NCBI GenBank assembly: GCA_039938515.1
Contig: JBDUUL010000010.1
Coordinates: forward strand, 248,001-312,000
DNA: 64,000 nt
Reading direction: 5' to 3'
DNA from: Nitrososphaera sp.
GTDB lineage: Archaea > Thermoproteota > Nitrososphaeria > Nitrososphaerales > Nitrososphaeraceae
Shown here: positions 8,673 through 17,744 of the stretch, in pieces
How positions within the stretch are numbered: the stretch's first letter is position 1
Layout of the letters: each line of letters opens with the position of its first letter
Position numbers and translations under genes: made by a program
Notes under the pieces: model-generated
Databases searched by the model: none
What the model saw: only the letters and a program-made list of their open reading frames with translations
What the model was told of the DNA's origin: nothing

Positions 8673-9218
8673 ATGGAGATTCTCGTTGCTGAGGACGAAG
8701 CTCAGATTGCCGAACTTTACAAGATTGCACTTGAAGACCGCGGTCACAGCGTCCAGATTGAGAGCGACGGCGAAAAAGCCGTAAATGCCTACATGAGCGC
8801 GTTTAGAACGAAGACTGTTCCAAACAAGGAAGAAAGAATTCGCAACGGGACCTTTCCATTCGATGCCCTGGTACTGGACTACAGGATGCCCAAAAAAGAC
8901 GGGCTCACAGTTGCCAAGGAAGTCCTCGAGGTAAACCCGCACCAGAGGATAATCTTTGCATCCGCTTACGTTAGAGAAACCCTGGTTGATTCTGTCAAGA
9001 ATCTAAAGCAGATAGTCGAGCTTTTGCAAAAGCCTTTTGACCTGGAAACACTCGTTGACACAATCGAGGATAAAAAAATCTACGAGGAACTTGCCAAGAT
9101 TAACGTCAAGATAAAGTCACTCAAGGAGCTCAACCCGACACACGAGCAACTTCGAGACCTGCTCGAAGGAATCAAAATTCTGCACAAAAACAGCACGGCC
9201 ATGCGCGCGGCTGCCTGA
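8673..9218 (+). CDS. Response regulator receiver protein
   Basis: A 181-residue REC-domain protein. It has the acidic pair E7/D8, phospho-acceptor Asp69 in L-V-L-D-Y-R-M-P, Ser97 in the switch position and Lys120 in L-Q-K-P-F. Between helix 2 and the phospho-acceptor strand there is an insertion of about 15-20 residues (around residues 45-62). The C-terminal ~55 residues are helical with no DNA-binding domain, so output is probably by protein contact. No kinase gene is adjacent; the closest in the window is at 896. Confidence 0.9.
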   Translation: MEILVAEDEAQIAELYKIALEDRGHSVQIESDGEKAVNAYMSAFRTKTVPNKEERIRNGTFPFDALVLDYRMPKKDGLTVAKEVLEVNPHQRIIFASAYVRETLVDSVKNLKQIVELLQKPFDLETLVDTIEDKKIYEELAKINVKIKSLKELNPTHEQLRDLLEGIKILHKNSTAMRAAA

Positions 9219-9303
9219 TCCGGGAATTAGCTTCCCTCAGGGACAGGTTGGCGCTCAACGCCGTTTTATAACAGCAGGGCACTGCATGCAGAGAGAACAA
9301 TAG

Positions 9304-9570
9304 TTGAAAGGCTCATTTGGCCAGCTAATCAATAAACTTGTCCGGTCTGACATTCTTGAGAAAAAATCAGACGTGCTTCATTTTACCCCTGCATTCTGCC
9401 GCTACGTGCTGCAGAACCAGGCGAAAAAACGCTCAAACTCGCTAGAGTCATGGCGCGAGCTCTTGGAGTCGTTTGCGGGCGGCAGGCTCGACATAACCGA
9501 CGAGGAAGTCACAAACGTTATGGTGTATCTTGACTATTACCTTGCCAAGTATTCAAGTCCTGGCCACTAG
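9304..9570 (+). CDS. Hypothetical protein, 88 aa
   Basis: Starts at TTG 9304 directly after a TAG. The sequence is mostly helical with a basic centre (K-K-R-S-N-S) and an acidic segment D-I-T-D-E-E-V, giving a composition like small regulatory or interaction proteins. It follows the response regulator by 85 bases in the same direction and could be co-transcribed. Its 3' end overlaps the convergent gene at 9567 by four bases. I recognise no family. Confidence 0.6.
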   Translation: MKGSFGQLINKLVRSDILEKKSDVLHFTPAFCRYVLQNQAKKRSNSLESWRELLESFAGGRLDITDEEVTNVMVYLDYYLAKYSSPGH

Positions 9571-9866
9571 GCCGGGGTCGAAATTTTTTCCATTTCTTTG
9601 CGTATGCACAAGCTGATTACTTCAGCGCCTGCACCCATGATTTCCTTAAGCGCATTCTCTATGGACTCGAGATCGGTTCCAGGCTTTTTGACATCTACGC
9701 CCTTTTTCTTTAGATGAAAATAAAGCGCATGCCTGACCGGGTCGTCAAAAATCCCAAGTGCAGAGTCTACTGCCATGGGAAGTACCGATTGGCTAGCCGG
9801 GTTCTTCACATACTCACTCCTCTTCTTTTCGGCAGTCATGCTCGATAGTAAAGCATGGTTCAGCAA
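9567..9866 (-). CDS. Hypothetical conserved-type protein, 99 aa
   Basis: A compact helical protein with a D-D-P-V-R-H-A-L-Y-F-H-L segment and a C-terminal amphipathic helix. The likely start is the internal Met at residue 10 (M-T-A-E-K-K-R) rather than the first Met. It is convergent with the 9304 gene and divergent from the TackOD1-like gene. I infer a small thaumarchaeal lineage protein; no function can be assigned. Confidence 0.6.
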   Translation of the reverse strand: MLNHALLSSMTAEKKRSEYVKNPASQSVLPMAVDSALGIFDDPVRHALYFHLKKKGVDVKKPGTDLESIENALKEIMGAGAEVISLCIRKEMEKISTPA

Positions 9867-9969
9867 TATCTTATGATAACATGAGTATGTCTTTTGGAGT
9901 TCATACTAACAGTGAAAACAGCGCCAGGAGGCAGTTTTACTGCAGTTACTCAAAAAGGAACTGAAATTT

Positions 9970-11049
9970 GTGACAGCAGTCGAAAGCAAGCCTGGAAAGG
10001 CATCAAAACGTGGAGCCAAGAATAGCGGGAGCGCTGTCGCGCCTGCCGCTTCTTCGCAGTCACTTGCAGAACTTCTCGAATACATCAAGGCAAACAAGGT
10101 CGCCAAGTTAGAGCCGTCCTTTAGGCCCAAGCTGGGCTTTACGTACCCAGGCCTCGAATCTATGCGCTTTGAGCAGCAGCTCGAAAACCTCGAGTCGCTT
10201 GAAAAGGAAGGGCTTGTGGCCAAGAAAGGTTTTGTCGTTGCTCTGGGCTGCCCGCACTGCTCGTCATACGTGCTAACTCTGAAACTCGCCTGCCAGTCGT
10301 GCAGCTCGGGAAATATTGTCAAGGGAAACGTGATAGAGCACATCACCTGCGGCAATACCGACTTTGAGGAAAAATTTCTGGATTCGTCAGGCAGGCTGGT
10401 TTGCAAAAAGTGCAACAAGCGCCTTAACGCTCTCGGTGTCGACTATTCCCGGCCGGGCTTTTTCTACCGCTGCCAGTCATGCAAGGGTCTCCTGCCCACC
10501 GCCACGGAGCAGTTTGCTTGCTTTGGCTGCGGTAAAGAATCGAACAAGGAGACTCTCCAGACCATAAGGATTCCGATCTTTGCCGTCGAGCACAAGGTGT
10601 TCAACAAGTTTGCAGACGGGATAAAGGCCGCGACTGACGTTCTCTCTGAAGAACTGGCAAAGCGCGGCATCAGGGTAACCCACCCGGCTTCAATCGCGGG
10701 GGCCTCGGGGATAATGCAACAGTTCTCCATTGCCATCTATAATGAACATGACAACACCAACCCTGTCCTTGTTGGCGAAATGGCTGACCAGTATCCGACG
10801 CACGAGACTGCAATCCTGTCAGTCTTTGCAAAATCAATTGACGTCGACGTGCACTGGCAGCTCTTGATAACCCATGAGGATCTGGATGACAAGGCCAACG
10901 TACTTGCAAAGGCATACGGGATGCTTGTAATCAAGGTAGACCCGCTTGACATAGCCGCCTCTGCATGGGAAGGGGCCGACAGGATTTTCGAGCACTATAA
11001 GAGAATTACCCGAACCCCCGGCCACAAGTTCGTAGCAGAGGGACAATAG
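9970..11049 (+). CDS. TackOD1-like (thaumarchaeal output domain) zinc-ribbon protein
   Basis: A 359-residue protein starting at GTG 9970. Residues ~90-190 carry at least four C-x2-C knuckles (C-P-H-C, C-Q-S-C, C-K-K-C, C-Q-S-C) around the motifs V-I-E-H-I-T-C-G and L-G-V-D-Y-S-R-P-G. This matches the thaumarchaeal output domain TackOD1, found at the C-terminus of signalling proteins in this phylum. The C-terminal ~160 residues form an alpha/beta domain reminiscent of restriction-endonuclease-like or receiver-like folds (I-A-I-Y-N-E-H-D... V-L-V-G-E). It is followed closely by the GT2 gene and may be co-transcribed with it. Confidence 0.7.
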   Translation: MTAVESKPGKASKRGAKNSGSAVAPAASSQSLAELLEYIKANKVAKLEPSFRPKLGFTYPGLESMRFEQQLENLESLEKEGLVAKKGFVVALGCPHCSSYVLTLKLACQSCSSGNIVKGNVIEHITCGNTDFEEKFLDSSGRLVCKKCNKRLNALGVDYSRPGFFYRCQSCKGLLPTATEQFACFGCGKESNKETLQTIRIPIFAVEHKVFNKFADGIKAATDVLSEELAKRGIRVTHPASIAGASGIMQQFSIAIYNEHDNTNPVLVGEMADQYPTHETAILSVFAKSIDVDVHWQLLITHEDLDDKANVLAKAYGMLVIKVDPLDIAASAWEGADRIFEHYKRITRTPGHKFVAEGQ

Positions 11050-11099
11050 GTGCAAAGGGCAGGCCACCAAGGTAGCCATGCAGCAAGCATGCTGCATTC

Positions 11100-12665
11100 T
11101 TGCTCGCTTTCGGTGATTGTCAGGTGAACAAGAGGCTTGCGCTTGCAGTTGCAGCCGTTGAGGCCCTCCTTGCGGCAGTTGTAGGCCTTTTTTTTAGCCA
11201 GGTCATTCTAATCTCGCTTGCAGTCTCGCTGGTAATCTGCGCATATTTGCTGTTTGTCATAAAGAAGAACTTTGCAACGGAGCAGCAAAACAACGACCGG
11301 GTGAGCACCCTAGCAAAGGGCAGAAGGAACGGAAGAATCAGGGTGCCTTTCTCACTGGTGTTTGTAACCGCGCTAGCTATCCCTTCCGGCTATTCCATCT
11401 ACCATGCGGCGCTAAATCCGTCCCCGGAGGCAGTCTATTCGGTTGCCATCTCTTTTGGAATAGGCATGACCTTTCTCTTTTCAATGATAAACCTGCCCCT
11501 TTCGATATATCACAAGATCCGGGAAAAAAGCATCCCAAATCCTACTGTCACGCCGCTAATCTCGGTAATCGTCCCGGCGTACAACGAGGAGCTGCTGATT
11601 AGCCGGACAATAGAGTCGCTGCTCGAGTCAAGCTATCCGAGCAAGGAAATTATCATCGTCGATGACGGCTCGACTGACCGGACCCAGAGCATCGCCCTCG
11701 CCTATGAAACCAAGAACGCGGAAAAGGCCAATACGGGAACGCGAGTGATTGTTGCAAAAAAGGAAAACGGCGGCAAGGCGTCGGCGATTAATTATGGCCT
11801 TCATTTTGCGACGGGCGAGATTGTGATTATAGTTGACGCCGATTCGATAATCGGCCGAGAGGCCCTCTTTGAAATGATAAAGCACTTTTCCGACCCGACA
11901 GTTGCGGCGGTAGGCGGCAACGTGCGCGTCATGAACCGCTGGAACCTGATTACAAAGTGCCAGGCGCTCGAGTACATCACCGGCATCAACCTGCTAAAAC
12001 GCGCCTTTGACTATCTTGGCGTGGTGATGATTGTACCTGGCGCCCTGGGCGCTTTTAGAAAAAGTGCGCTGGTTGAGCGCGGAAGCTACGACACCGACAC
12101 TCTGACCGAGGACTTTGACGCGACGCTCAAGGTGCTCAAGTCAGGCAATACCGTCCAGGCAAGCTCCGAGGCGCTTTCTTATACCGAGGCGCCCACCACG
12201 CTCAAGGACCTATACAAGCAGAGGCTGCGGTGGAACAGGGGCAACCTCCAGACCATGATAAAGCACAGGGACATCATGAGAAATCCCAGGCTTGGCATGC
12301 TGCATGACTTTGGCTATCCCGCAGTCCTGCTGACAATGCTTCTCTCGCCGTTTCTTGGCATGATGGTAACGGGATTTACAATTCTTGCATTAATCGACGG
12401 CATGTGGCAGTTCGTCCTTCTTTCGTTCCTGCTTTTTGCCGGCATACAGGCCGCTTTTTCTGCGATCGCGCTTGTGATGGAAGAAAACGAGGACTGGAAG
12501 CTGCTGCTGTACTCGCCCCTGTTTGTCATAGGCTACAAGCAGCTGCAGGACTACATCATTATCAAGAGCATCATTGACGTCGTCTTCAAGAAGAACCTAA
12601 AGTGGACCTCTGTCAAGCGCTCGGGAGTCATTAGAAAGCAAAAGGCTTCGAGCGAGGCGGCCTAG
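11100..12665 (+). CDS. Membrane GT2 family glycosyltransferase (PgaC/NodC/HasA-like)
   Basis: A 521-residue processive-type family 2 glycosyltransferase. It has four N-terminal hydrophobic segments (about residues 9-50 and 80-150), a cytosolic catalytic domain beginning P-L-I-S-V-I-V-P-A-Y-N-E, a V-D-D-G-S-T-D motif, the D-A-D metal site, T-E-D-F-D, and the R-L-R-W-N-R-G motif equivalent to Q/RxxRW. C-terminal membrane helices follow. The set is that of enzymes that polymerise and export polysaccharide such as poly-N-acetylglucosamine or hyaluronan. The start may be GTG at 11124, preceded by AGGTGA-like sequence, rather than TTG at 11100. A role in exopolysaccharide or biofilm matrix is inferred. 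Confidence 0.9.
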   Translation: MLAFGDCQVNKRLALAVAAVEALLAAVVGLFFSQVILISLAVSLVICAYLLFVIKKNFATEQQNNDRVSTLAKGRRNGRIRVPFSLVFVTALAIPSGYSIYHAALNPSPEAVYSVAISFGIGMTFLFSMINLPLSIYHKIREKSIPNPTVTPLISVIVPAYNEELLISRTIESLLESSYPSKEIIIVDDGSTDRTQSIALAYETKNAEKANTGTRVIVAKKENGGKASAINYGLHFATGEIVIIVDADSIIGREALFEMIKHFSDPTVAAVGGNVRVMNRWNLITKCQALEYITGINLLKRAFDYLGVVMIVPGALGAFRKSALVERGSYDTDTLTEDFDATLKVLKSGNTVQASSEALSYTEAPTTLKDLYKQRLRWNRGNLQTMIKHRDIMRNPRLGMLHDFGYPAVLLTMLLSPFLGMMVTGFTILALIDGMWQFVLLSFLLFAGIQAAFSAIALVMEENEDWKLLLYSPLFVIGYKQLQDYIIIKSIIDVVFKKNLKWTSVKRSGVIRKQKASSEAA

Positions 12666-12781
12666 TTCGCAAAGTTAGCACCAGCTCTCTTGTGCGTAAC
12701 CAGGGCTCAAATTAGGTGTAAGAACTACTCCATACCTGTTCATATATACGCGCCATCACGCTCAGAAACCAAAGAATCCAT

Positions 12782-13525
12782 ATGGTGCGCCCAAGCGGCA
12801 GTGAGAGCCAAGGTGCAAAAAGCATCGGGCATGAGGAAGAGGATGAATTTGAAGAGACAGCTCCCGTTGAGGGCCATGGGCCGTCAATTGCGGGAAGCGG
12901 AGACCGTTCAAAGTTGATTGCAGAGCTCGCATCATACGGCGCAAGAATCGAGGAATTTGAGAACGCCAGCCCGCAGGAACTTGAAAGCCTGCTCAAAGGA
13001 ATTAGGTGGCTTCGCAGGACGATGGGTCCGGCCACGCCGGACAGGTCGGGGTCTTCCTTTTCCGGAGTGGACAAGAAAGTGCTCAAGGCTCTTATAACAT
13101 CAAACGGAAGGATATCGTCCCTTGCCCTTTCACGTCAGCTTGACGTTCCACTGACAACCGTCCAGAGGAGGAGAAAGCGACTTGAGAGCGAGTTTATCGA
13201 AATGTATTACGTGCTAAAGCTGGAGCGACTTGGATGGAGGCGCGCAAGCCTGCTGATATCCACAGAGGAGGGCCGCACGCGCCTCATAGGCAAGCAGCTT
13301 CTTTCCAGATCCTCCATAGCCTCAGTCTCTACAACGATTGGGGAGCACACCATAGACCTTCTCGCCGAGGTAATCTTCAAGGACAATGCGGAGCTTTTGA
13401 ACATAATCGAATGGGTCAAGTCCACTGAGGGAGTCAAGCAGGTCGTCTGGACAGAGGCCGTCGAGCGGATTGGCGAGAACAGCGACAAGACCCTCGAAAT
13501 AATCGAAGGCGACAAGAAGCAGTAG
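12782..13525 (+). CDS. Lrp/AsnC-type winged-helix transcription regulator with acidic N-terminal extension
   Basis: Of 247 residues, ~100-155 form a helix-turn-helix (L-K-A-L-I-T-S-N-G-R, then L-A-L-S-R-Q-L-D-V-P and T-T-V-Q-R-R-R-K-R-L). A ligand-binding-like alpha/beta domain follows. The first ~75 residues are low-complexity and acidic (repeated Glu/Asp and Gly/Ser), atypical for bacterial Lrp but seen in thaumarchaeal regulators. It stands alone between the glycosyltransferase and a convergent HTH gene. Target genes cannot be inferred. Confidence 0.8.
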   Translation: MVRPSGSESQGAKSIGHEEEDEFEETAPVEGHGPSIAGSGDRSKLIAELASYGARIEEFENASPQELESLLKGIRWLRRTMGPATPDRSGSSFSGVDKKVLKALITSNGRISSLALSRQLDVPLTTVQRRRKRLESEFIEMYYVLKLERLGWRRASLLISTEEGRTRLIGKQLLSRSSIASVSTTIGEHTIDLLAEVIFKDNAELLNIIEWVKSTEGVKQVVWTEAVERIGENSDKTLEIIEGDKKQ

Positions 13526-13613
13526 CCTCTTTTATTTTACAGACTTTGCCAGCGCGTCAGCCCGGCAGAATCCGGACTTTAGTAAATTCTAGAATTGAGA
13601 AAAGAAGGGGTGT

Positions 13614-13925
13614 CTAGCTTGCGTTTGAAGACGTGTTTAGCTGCGACGGTCTGACCTTGAGAAACCTTGTGTCGTAGTAAAAGTAGTCGATGCCATTCTT
13701 GCCGATACCCTTGACCCTCTTTATCCTTCCATCTTTGGTGAGCTGCGCGATGGCACGGTAAAGGTGCACGCGGCTCGTGTTTCCGCCTTCCACTAGCATC
13801 GTGAACAGGTCCTTGAAATTCAACTTGCCGTTGTTCTTGCTAATCGCTGAAAAAACTGTCTCAATGTATGCTTCAGTCGAAGTGGGTGGGATCTGGTGAT
13901 TGGTGCTGGCCACTGGGCTTATCAA
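13614..13925 (-). CDS. Winged-helix DNA-binding protein, 103 aa
   Basis: A small basic protein with one predicted winged helix. An L-N-F-K-D-L-F-T-M-L-V-E-G-G helix is followed by S-R-V-H-L-Y-R-A-I-A-Q-L-T-K-D-G-R-I-K-R-V as recognition helix and wing, then Y-F-Y-Y-D. This organisation is common in thaumarchaeal transcription regulators. It is convergent with the Lrp-type gene. Confidence 0.7.
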   Translation of the reverse strand: MISPVASTNHQIPPTSTEAYIETVFSAISKNNGKLNFKDLFTMLVEGGNTSRVHLYRAIAQLTKDGRIKRVKGIGKNGIDYFYYDTRFLKVRPSQLNTSSNAS

Positions 13926-14170
13926 ATGTCTGGAGGCCGGTGGGAATCAAAAGTTTGGGTGTGTTGGCCTTTGTACTGACAGAAAAGGCCTCCCGTGCCC
14001 GTTTGGAAGGAACGATTGCGCGGTCCTCCATTCAGACCTCTCTGGGTTTGCTGTATGGCAAGATAACTCGGGGTTCGGCAAGTATTCTGGGTCATATTTT
14101 GCAGAATATTGCTGCGCATGAGACACGTTTCTTTTATAGCTGCCGAATCGATAAAGAATAGTTAGTAATC

Positions 14171-14518
14171 ATGAATACAGCGGATGCATTTCACTTTGCG
14201 ATAATCCGGGGCGTGTCAGTTCTAGGCGAGCCGGTTGGCGACTCGCTAGAGCGACATCTGGAGGCCGACGGCATCGACCTCAATTCACGCCAGCCCGTTG
14301 ATGCCCTGGAACTTGATGAGAAGCTGCGGCAGTTCTTCGGTGCAGGGTCTGGACCGCTCATGCGAGTAATTCATCAAAGATTTCTGGAAAACCTTGGATA
14401 CTCCGAGCCTGCCCTCGTGGACAGGGCACTTGCAAGCCTGTCTTATGCGGAACAGATTGACCTTATTATGCAGTCACACGAAGCAACAGGCCAATTTTCT
14501 GGCGTCTCCGACCGCTAG
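14171..14518 (+). CDS. Hypothetical protein, 115 aa
   Basis: Starts at ATG 14171. Helical and acidic, with no cysteine clusters or membrane segments. The downstream gene at 14528 begins nine bases later on the same strand, so they probably form a two-gene unit. No family is recognised; the composition (I-R-G-V-S-V-L-G-E-P-V-G) is that of a soluble cytosolic protein. Confidence 0.6.
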   Translation: MNTADAFHFAIIRGVSVLGEPVGDSLERHLEADGIDLNSRQPVDALELDEKLRQFFGAGSGPLMRVIHQRFLENLGYSEPALVDRALASLSYAEQIDLIMQSHEATGQFSGVSDR

Positions 14519-14527
14519 CAGGCATAT

Positions 14528-14869
14528 ATGCAAATATTCCAGTCCAAATATTCAAGGCTTGTGTCGTCTGACTTTTTTGAAATGGACAGACTCGTCGAGG
14601 ACCTTGCCAAAATATACGCTACTGCCTGCGCTGCGGCGTGGTTCCGCATGGAGCGAAAAACAAGGCCCACAAGGGAGGAATTTCGAGAAAAAGTGGTGGA
14701 ATTTATGAAGCACATCGACCACACGATGGCGGCATTTCCACAGACGCCCGCGGGCATTGAACTGCGCAAGCACGTGCAGGCCGCATTGGACTTGGAAATC
14801 GCCCACGTGATTTCAGGCGAGAACAAGGAAGTCGAAAAGCGCTACAAGTATTTTGTGGACTATGCCTGA
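14528..14869 (+). CDS. Hypothetical helical protein, 113 aa
   Basis: Starts nine bases after the previous stop and ends overlapping the convergent HD-hydrolase gene by ten bases. The sequence is nearly all alpha-helical with alternating charged residues and an A-T-A-C-A-A-A-W-F-R segment. No recognised domain. Likely translated together with the 14171 protein. Confidence 0.6.
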   Translation: MQIFQSKYSRLVSSDFFEMDRLVEDLAKIYATACAAAWFRMERKTRPTREEFREKVVEFMKHIDHTMAAFPQTPAGIELRKHVQAALDLEIAHVISGENKEVEKRYKYFVDYA

Positions 14870-15492
14870 ATTTCCCGCCTGAGCTCCTCGATAAAGTCGC
14901 GCATAAAGCGGGTGCGCTTGCGGGCCAGCTTTTTCGCGGTCTCGGTGTGCATCGAGTCCTTGACCTTTAGCAGTTTCTTCTGAAAGTGGTCCATCGTCCA
15001 CAGCCGGTCGTCCGGCTCCCTGTCTGCCTCGCAGAGAGGGTCCTTTGGGTTGTAAAACATCCTGTTTTCGCTCCCTCCCACACTAAACGTCCTTGCAACT
15101 CCAATCGCGCCTAGTGCGTCCAGCCTGTCGGCGTCCTGCAGTATCCTGCCTTCAAGCGTGGTTGGAGTGATCTTTTTTGAGTAGCTGTGGGTCCGTATGC
15201 AGTACGAGATTCTTTCAATTTTTTTTTGAGGGAAGCCGTGCCTTCGCAGTATTTCCTCGGCAAGGTCCGCACTGTCGTCTGCGGACTTGGACCTCTTGGC
15301 GCTGCCCTTCGGGTAGACCACGAGGTCGTGCATGAGAGCGGCTGCCAGCAAAACGTCCATGTCGGCATTCTCCTTTTTCCCTATGGCCTCCGCGTTGCGG
15401 TACACCCTCATTATGTGCTCAAAATCATGCGCGGGGTCGCGGCCCTCGAGAATCTTCTCTACCTCCTTTCGTATCTTGCCCAGTGCCGTCAC
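14860..15492 (-). CDS. HD-domain metal-dependent phosphohydrolase (YedJ-like)
   Basis: A 210-residue HD-superfamily hydrolase. The metal ligands are visible in order: A-H-D-F-E-H near residues 21-26, the L-M-H-D-L dyad near 54, an I-R-T-H-S segment near 98 and L-Q-D-A-D-R-L-D-A near 118. Bacterial relatives include YedJ/YpgQ-type phosphohydrolases acting on nucleotides; the substrate here is not known. The C-terminus is a basic helix rich in Arg and Lys. Confidence 0.85.
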   Translation of the reverse strand: MTALGKIRKEVEKILEGRDPAHDFEHIMRVYRNAEAIGKKENADMDVLLAAALMHDLVVYPKGSAKRSKSADDSADLAEEILRRHGFPQKKIERISYCIRTHSYSKKITPTTLEGRILQDADRLDALGAIGVARTFSVGGSENRMFYNPKDPLCEADREPDDRLWTMDHFQKKLLKVKDSMHTETAKKLARKRTRFMRDFIEELRREIQA

Positions 15493-15645
15493 TTGTGCTA
15501 GCAGCTCATCCCGCGGGATTTTGGCGTATTAAGTTATGGTTTGTAGGGCAATCTACCACTGTTTCTTTGGATAGCTGACTTTTTGTCGCGATTGGCACAA
15601 AAGAGCGCCTTTAGATGGTAGGGTGAAATGTACCTGTGAATTATT

Positions 15646-16455
15646 ATGAGTGAAAAATCGGGTAGAAAAAACCAAGAACCGCTTTTGCGGATTTCGCTGT
15701 TTTGTGGTGCAGCGCTTGTCGTCGTCTCCATGATGCTCCTGCCGGCATTTGTCAACTCTGGTCAAACTGCAGCAGCCGCTAGCGGGACAGTTTCGCCCTC
15801 TCCAAAGGTGATCAACATAGTCACAATTACATCAGACCCTGCAACCCAGGCCGTGATAAAGAAGCACCTGAAAAGCACAGACATCGTGAGCAGTTTCTCT
15901 ATCAACACGTTTTCAAAGTTCCCAGGCCAAAAGCACCTGCTTGAAGCAAACTCTATCCCGGTTATCCAGCAGGACATCAAGACCGCTGCAACTAGCGGAG
16001 TAAAGATTGACTATATTGCGTATGACAACGAGGCCTCAAACGGCGCAGGCTCGACTCCCCCGTCTGAACTTGTCAATCCCGCCGCATCAACAAACCAGGC
16101 AATGAGCATAATCAAGGCGGCAGGCTACAGCTCCGGCATTAGCCCTACAAGACGAATCCTGCTGAGCGAATATGCAGGCCTTGACTTTAGCAACATAAAC
16201 CAGGTAGACATCCAGCTGCAAAAGGTGGTCGGCAACTCCCAGTTCCAGAGCGTGCCCGGTACGGTTATACCGTATGCAAAGGCCAAGAACCCTTCAGTGC
16301 AGGTAACAGCGCAGATTAGTCCCAGCCTTGCCACCAATACCGACATTGTCAACTCGCTTAACACCATCAGCAGCCAGATAGACGGCGTATGCATCATGTG
16401 GAACGGGAGCGACGCAACCGTGCTTGAGAGCCTCTTGATAGCGCTTGGCAGGTAA
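15646..16455 (+). CDS. Exported protein of unknown function, 269 aa
   Basis: The N-terminus has a short basic stretch and one hydrophobic segment (about residues 14-35) followed by A-A-A-A-S-G-T, consistent with a signal peptide or anchor. The mature part alternates strands and helices and contains V-K-I-D-Y-I-A-Y-D-N-E near residue 125 and G-V-C-I-M-W-N-G near the end, recalling a TIM-barrel surface enzyme, but no catalytic pair can be fixed. It precedes another exported protein gene. Confidence 0.7.
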   Translation: MSEKSGRKNQEPLLRISLFCGAALVVVSMMLLPAFVNSGQTAAAASGTVSPSPKVINIVTITSDPATQAVIKKHLKSTDIVSSFSINTFSKFPGQKHLLEANSIPVIQQDIKTAATSGVKIDYIAYDNEASNGAGSTPPSELVNPAASTNQAMSIIKAAGYSSGISPTRRILLSEYAGLDFSNINQVDIQLQKVVGNSQFQSVPGTVIPYAKAKNPSVQVTAQISPSLATNTDIVNSLNTISSQIDGVCIMWNGSDATVLESLLIALGR

Positions 16456-16536
16456 GCGGTCAAGGGCCTGAAGCCCTGCTGGCAAATCCGTATTCTGCAG
16501 GCGCGCTCGCCTGCATCTATTTTTGTTATTTCATAT

Positions 16537-17649
16537 ATGGCAAGGTTATATGCTACCCGTAGAAAATTCCAGACTGGAACTCGTTACTTGGCAAACATCC
16601 TGCTCACCGCAAACGAGCTAATCTACTCGAGGAAATTCTACGTTGCTATCGCCGCTGCGGTTGCAGTAGGCGTAGTTCTGTTTGTACCCGTGATGCCATT
16701 CAAGACCACTGAGCAGTATGTCGTTATGCAAAACTCGACCGAGTCATACCCGGTAACGGAGGTTCACCAAGAGGCGTACCAGGAGGCGCAGACGCAGCAG
16801 GTGACATACACCGTTGCCACCCAGATGAGTTCTGACCTGGGAGGCTATGAGAACTATTTGCTCAAGCCCGCGTCAGTACGGTACTGGTCCGGTTACGTCC
16901 CACAGGGCGCCAAGGTAGAGTACGTCTACAGCGCGGAAAAGCCCATAGACTTTTTCATCAGCGCGTCGGCTGACGGCTCGCCCCTGAGCGCTGCTACGCT
17001 TGACAGCGCGGACAGGATGTCGTTCAAACAGGTGACGGCGCAGAGCTATTTTCACGGAACTTTTAACGCGGACCGGACCGGCACTTATTACTTTATCATG
17101 AGGAGCCTTGACAACTCGAACAGCACGTCTGTTCTGTATGCGCGCTCGATAGCTTCGTGGAACGTCCAGACTCCAAGCGTCCGCAGTGAACAGGTCATGG
17201 TCACCAAGTATCACGACGTAAACGGCCCTGTCACGTTGCAGCGCTCCATACAGGTGCCGGTAACAAAGACGCGCGAAGCCTCAACGACGACGTCTGTATT
17301 CCGTTACTTTACGGGCATTGATGTCTGGGGCCAGATCCTTGACAAGGCCCAGGCGATTCCCGGCTTGAAGGACCTGATTCCGGCCGCCAAGCCCGCGCCG
17401 CCCCAGGCTTCCGCACCAAGCTCTGCTAGCCCTCCAGCTCCAACTCTTGGCACGACTCCCGCCCCTTCAGACAACTCTCAAAAGTCGGCTGAAGAAAGAC
17501 AGAAGGAATACCAAAAGCTCGTCCAGCAGCAGGGCGGGGACGACAGCGTCATAGGCCAGGCCAACAAGGACCTGAACAACCTCAGCCCGGGCAAGATAGG
17601 CAGCCTGGCCGGGGCCACTGGCGGAACTGTTGACTGCGGTGCCTGCTAG
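16537..17649 (+). CDS. Membrane-anchored extracellular protein with Pro-rich C-terminal tail
   Basis: A 370-residue protein with one strong transmembrane segment at about residues 36-55. A Gln/Glu-rich stretch and a beta-rich domain (residues ~100-250) follow, where signals such as F-N-A-D-R-T-G-T-Y-Y-F suggest an emp24/GOLD- or immunoglobulin-like sandwich. A Pro/Ala/Ser linker (~280-320) leads to a tail ending D-C-G-A-C. Probably surface exposed. The adjacent downstream gene is a prepilin peptidase, but no class III signal sequence is evident here. Confidence 0.7.
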   Translation: MARLYATRRKFQTGTRYLANILLTANELIYSRKFYVAIAAAVAVGVVLFVPVMPFKTTEQYVVMQNSTESYPVTEVHQEAYQEAQTQQVTYTVATQMSSDLGGYENYLLKPASVRYWSGYVPQGAKVEYVYSAEKPIDFFISASADGSPLSAATLDSADRMSFKQVTAQSYFHGTFNADRTGTYYFIMRSLDNSNSTSVLYARSIASWNVQTPSVRSEQVMVTKYHDVNGPVTLQRSIQVPVTKTREASTTTSVFRYFTGIDVWGQILDKAQAIPGLKDLIPAAKPAPPQASAPSSASPPAPTLGTTPAPSDNSQKSAEERQKEYQKLVQQQGGDDSVIGQANKDLNNLSPGKIGSLAGATGGTVDCGAC

Positions 17650-17744
17650 GCGCTGGAAAAGACCTCAAGCCCTTGCATGGAATACCTGGGAAATAATTAA
17701 ATGCAAACCCGCCCGACGCACGACTGCATCGCAGCGGAGGTCGT